Of a stretch of 64,000 nt of DNA, positions 61,910 through 64,000 are shown in pieces. The DNA is from Actinosynnema sp. ALI-1.44 (lineage in GTDB: Bacteria; Actinomycetota; Actinomycetes; Mycobacteriales; Pseudonocardiaceae), in assembly GCF_001984155.1 (NCBI RefSeq), contig NZ_MTQO01000044.1:248001-312000 (forward strand). The letters run 5' to 3'. The notes under the pieces are model-generated. The model was not told the DNA's origin and ran no database searches. It saw only the letters and a list, made by a program, of their open reading frames with translations. A program made the position numbers and the translations under genes. How positions within the stretch are numbered: the first letter of the stretch is position 1; each line of letters begins with the position of its first letter.

Positions 61910-61982
61910 GGCAGTCCTCGTGATCCGGGGTCGGTGGTCGTGCGGGCCGGTGCGGGCCGTACCCGCACCGGCCGGGGTGTGG

Positions 61983-62432
61983 TCAGCCGACCGGGTAGCG
62001 GTATCGCGGCGTCAGTTCGATGCTGTTCATCCGCCAGCCGCGCTCGGTGCGCACGCAGCCCACGTGGGCGCCGGTGACGTTCACGCTGACCGGGGGCGCC
62101 TCGTTCTCGCGGCCGATCAGCACCCCGATCACGTTGGCGGTCACCGTCGCGCGGTCGCCGTCCAGTTCGATGCCGAGGCTGGACCCGTTGTGCTGTGTGG
62201 CCTGGTAGTGGACGTTGAGCTCACGGGTGATCCGGACGACCTCGGCGCGACCCGCGATCGGTTCCCCACCGCCGACGACCAGGGTGATGTCGTCGGTGTA
62301 CATCTCGTCGGCGTCGTCGAACTCCTGTGCGTCCAGTGCGCGCCAGTTCCGCGTGAGCAGTTCGGAGATCTCGGCTCGGTCCGACAGCCTGCGCAGCAGA
62401 GTGTCCTGTTCGGTCGTGAATGTGTTCGTCAT
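61983..62432 (-). CDS. SnoaL-like/NTF2-fold protein
   Basis: 149 residues of the cystatin-like NTF2 fold: LSDRAEISELLTRNWRALDAQEFDDADEMYTDD at the start and GAHVGCVRTERGWRMNSIEL at the end. In polyketide clusters such proteins act as cyclases or hydroxylases (SnoaL, SnoaW type). No catalytic residue can be fixed. The ATG at 62432 has GTGGAG upstream. First gene of the SnoaL-PPOX-MFS operon. Confidence 0.82.
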   Translation of the reverse strand: MTNTFTTEQDTLLRRLSDRAEISELLTRNWRALDAQEFDDADEMYTDDITLVVGGGEPIAGRAEVVRITRELNVHYQATQHNGSSLGIELDGDRATVTANVIGVLIGRENEAPPVSVNVTGAHVGCVRTERGWRMNSIELTPRYRYPVG

Positions 62433-63282
62433 GTTCGCTCCACATCGGAACTCGGTGGCATGCGGAAAGCAGCTTCTCTTGGGTCGACCCGACCACAAAC
62501 GCTGAAATGCCCGACTCCAGCGGGCTCACGCTCGATCCTGGCTTATCCGCCGACCGGTGGCAACCCGCGTCCGGATACACATGGCGCCGTTGAAAATCCG
62601 CGTCAAGTGAACTCAACGGCATCGCCAGAAAACATCCAGGTCCTCGTCAGCGGTCACTGGTGGCACATCTCGTGCGTACCGGATGGATGCCCCTCGCCAC
62701 AAGCAGGACCCGACTACCGCCGCGAGTCAGACACGCCCGAGGCAGGTCGACAACGGCGAAATCAGACAAAAGGATCGAGTGAATCATCCTCAGCGGACGG
62801 TTGAAACCCACACCACTTTTACGCAGCTCTAGCCATTCACCTACATTCAGGGGCGAGAATCACATCGGCGACCGCGCAAAAAGATACCACCCAACGGGGT
62901 ACCAGTAAGCCCAGCCTAATATCACCCCACGTGTGCCCACCCGGCGAAACACCGGTTCGTCAACAGTACGAACAGGTGAAAAAATCTACACCGGCAGCGT
63001 CCCCGGCGACTCTCCGTGAAACCTGTCAGGGTTTGACCCGCTTGACAGCCCTGCGGTCATCTATTACCCAGGTTCACAGGGACCACTCGTTCCGCTGGGA
63101 AACCTGGGGAGATCGTTGAACGTCGCTGGAAAACCTCTGCGCCCGCACACACCGCCTGGGCGAAGGAGGCGTATTCCACTCACGTAACAGCCCGGAAACA
63201 CACGAGGGCGCAGCACGCCCAAAACCGGGCCGGGTGTTCGCAATAACCGGCAGGCACCGTACCGCACCAAGCACTGGGGATT
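62433..63282. other. Long intergenic region, 850 bp
   Basis: AT-richer than the coding DNA around it, with TTGACA-like hexamers (63033, 63042) and an 8-bp inverted repeat CCCAGGTT/AACCTGGG at 63067-63108. The SnoaL operon promoter and that of the response regulator must lie here. A frame at 62931-63119 has no supporting features and is not called a gene. Confidence 0.5.
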
Positions 63283-63288
63283 ATGATC

Positions 63289-63978
63289 ATGCACTCGCTT
63301 CGCATCCTGCTCGTCGAGGACCGGGAGAAGTCCAGCTCGCTGCCACACACCCTGTCGCGCCACGGCTACGACATCGCCACGGTCGGCACCGGCGGCGAGG
63401 CGCTGACCGCCAACGACGACGCCGACCTGATCCTGCTCGACCTCGAACTGCCCGACATGGACGGTCTCGAGGTGTGCAGGCAGATCCGACAGCTCAGCGA
63501 CACCCCGATGATCGCCTTCACCGACGGCGGCGCGCAGCTGGAGCGCGTCCTGGTCCTGCAGGCCGGCTCGGACGACTGCATGGACAAGCCGTACGAGTTC
63601 CGCGAGCTGCTCGCCAGGATCGAGGCGCTGATGCGGCGGCTGCGGCCGCGTCAGCGGCCCCGCGCGGTCGAGCTCAGCCTGTCCATCGGCGCGCTGGAGA
63701 TCGACGCGACCGCCCGCGAGGCACGGCTGGACGGCAGGCACGTCGAGCTGACCCGCAAGGAGTTCGAGCTGCTGCACTACCTGGCGCGCAACGCGGGCAC
63801 CGTCGTCACGCGCCAGCGGCTGATGGCCGAGGTCTGGGGCGACCAGACCCCGCACGCGGCCAGCGTGCGCGCCAGCCGGACGATCGACACCCACGTCGGC
63901 TCGCTGCGCAGCAAACTCGGCGGCAGCGGCTGGATTCGCACCGTGCGCGGGGTCGGCTTCCGCTTCGCCTGCCGTTAA
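63289..63978 (+). CDS. OmpR-type response regulator
   Basis: 229 residues. Receiver domain at about 1-115 with acidic residues E10-D11, the phospho-acceptor D51 in LILLDLELPD and the conserved lysine in DCMDKPYE; the winged-helix output domain follows (ELTRKEFELLHYLARNAGTVVTRQRLMAEVWGD and HVGSLRSKLGG..IRTVRGVGFRF). The ATG at 63289 has GGGGA at 8 bp; ATG 63283 is too close to it. Probably a pathway or two-component regulator; the partner kinase, if any, lies beyond the window. Confidence 0.88.
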   Translation: MHSLRILLVEDREKSSSLPHTLSRHGYDIATVGTGGEALTANDDADLILLDLELPDMDGLEVCRQIRQLSDTPMIAFTDGGAQLERVLVLQAGSDDCMDKPYEFRELLARIEALMRRLRPRQRPRAVELSLSIGALEIDATAREARLDGRHVELTRKEFELLHYLARNAGTVVTRQRLMAEVWGDQTPHAASVRASRTIDTHVGSLRSKLGGSGWIRTVRGVGFRFACR

Positions 63979-64000
63979 TCGCGCTCGAATCGCATTTTCC

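Noticed and set aside
62931-63119. A 62-codon plus-strand ORF
   Set aside because: No ribosome site, no family, and codon use unlike the neighbours.

Overview
The window is high-GC DNA from a mycelial actinomycete, most likely of the Pseudonocardiaceae (Amycolatopsis, Kibdelosporangium or Lentzea type). The signs are strong third-position GC, GTG and TTG starts, TetR/LysR/MerR/ArsR regulators, F420-type oxidoreductases, secreted serine hydrolases and peptidases, SpoIIE/RsbW signalling genes and an ECF sigma factor. Intergenic palindromes carrying AATGTGGCC are of a kind I associate with this family. The genus is inference.

Layout. 0.1-8 kb: a TetR gene, then a divergently controlled magnesium block on the minus strand (52-aa leader ORF, mgtA-type P-ATPase, mgtC, fused ABC permease, ABC ATPase) facing an ArsR gene. 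8-13.5 kb: a patchy accessory stretch with a lipoprotein, an internally deleted IS630-like element, an MFS exporter, a group II intron RT scrap, an IDO-type 2-oxoglutarate dioxygenase and a broken methyltransferase. 12.8-24 kb: a methyltransferase and MerR pair with a readable MerR-type promoter, an F420/PPOX enzyme, two penicillin-binding-fold hydrolases with a DUF2306 protein, LysR plus a PLP dehydratase, a TAP-like peptidase, an NlpC/P60 hydrolase and a trypsin-like protease.

24.2-28.9 kb is the most remarkable part. A tightly packed minus-strand set encodes an ICL/PEP-mutase family enzyme, LpxA, LpxD, LpxC and kynureninase. The three Lpx enzymes keep their catalytic residues, and together they would make UDP-2,3-diacylglucosamine, the first intermediate block of lipid A, in what otherwise looks like a monoderm Gram-positive. 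No lpxB, lpxH, lpxK or kdtA is in the window.

29-42.5 kb: secreted M14 and serine peptidases, a truncated geranylgeranyl reductase, a LysR gene with its T-N11-A box, one solitary type I-E-like CRISPR repeat, a bicovalent flavoprotein, a shattered SpoIIE-type phosphatase gene, a PIG-L deacetylase, an RsbW-like kinase, a methyltransferase/MFS pair and a quinone oxidoreductase. 42.5-52.7 kb: a 166-bp MITE, a sugar ABC importer with a CebR-like operator, an ECF sigma/CU044_5270 pair, a GH84 remnant, an LLM oxidoreductase, an ISAs1 remnant with inverted ends around a TPR gene, and an unusual tRNA-Ile(TAT). 52.8-64 kb: a coupled SWIM-protein pair, a deleted methyltransferase gene with a second small CTAG element, and then a natural-product tailoring block (P450, aromatic hydroxylase, MFS, PPOX enzyme, SnoaL-like protein, OmpR-type regulator) that probably continues past the right edge.

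About eight gene remnants in 64 kb, plus several small inverted-repeat elements, point to an accessory, recombining part of the chromosome. All functions are read from motifs and remembered family features; no database search was run.
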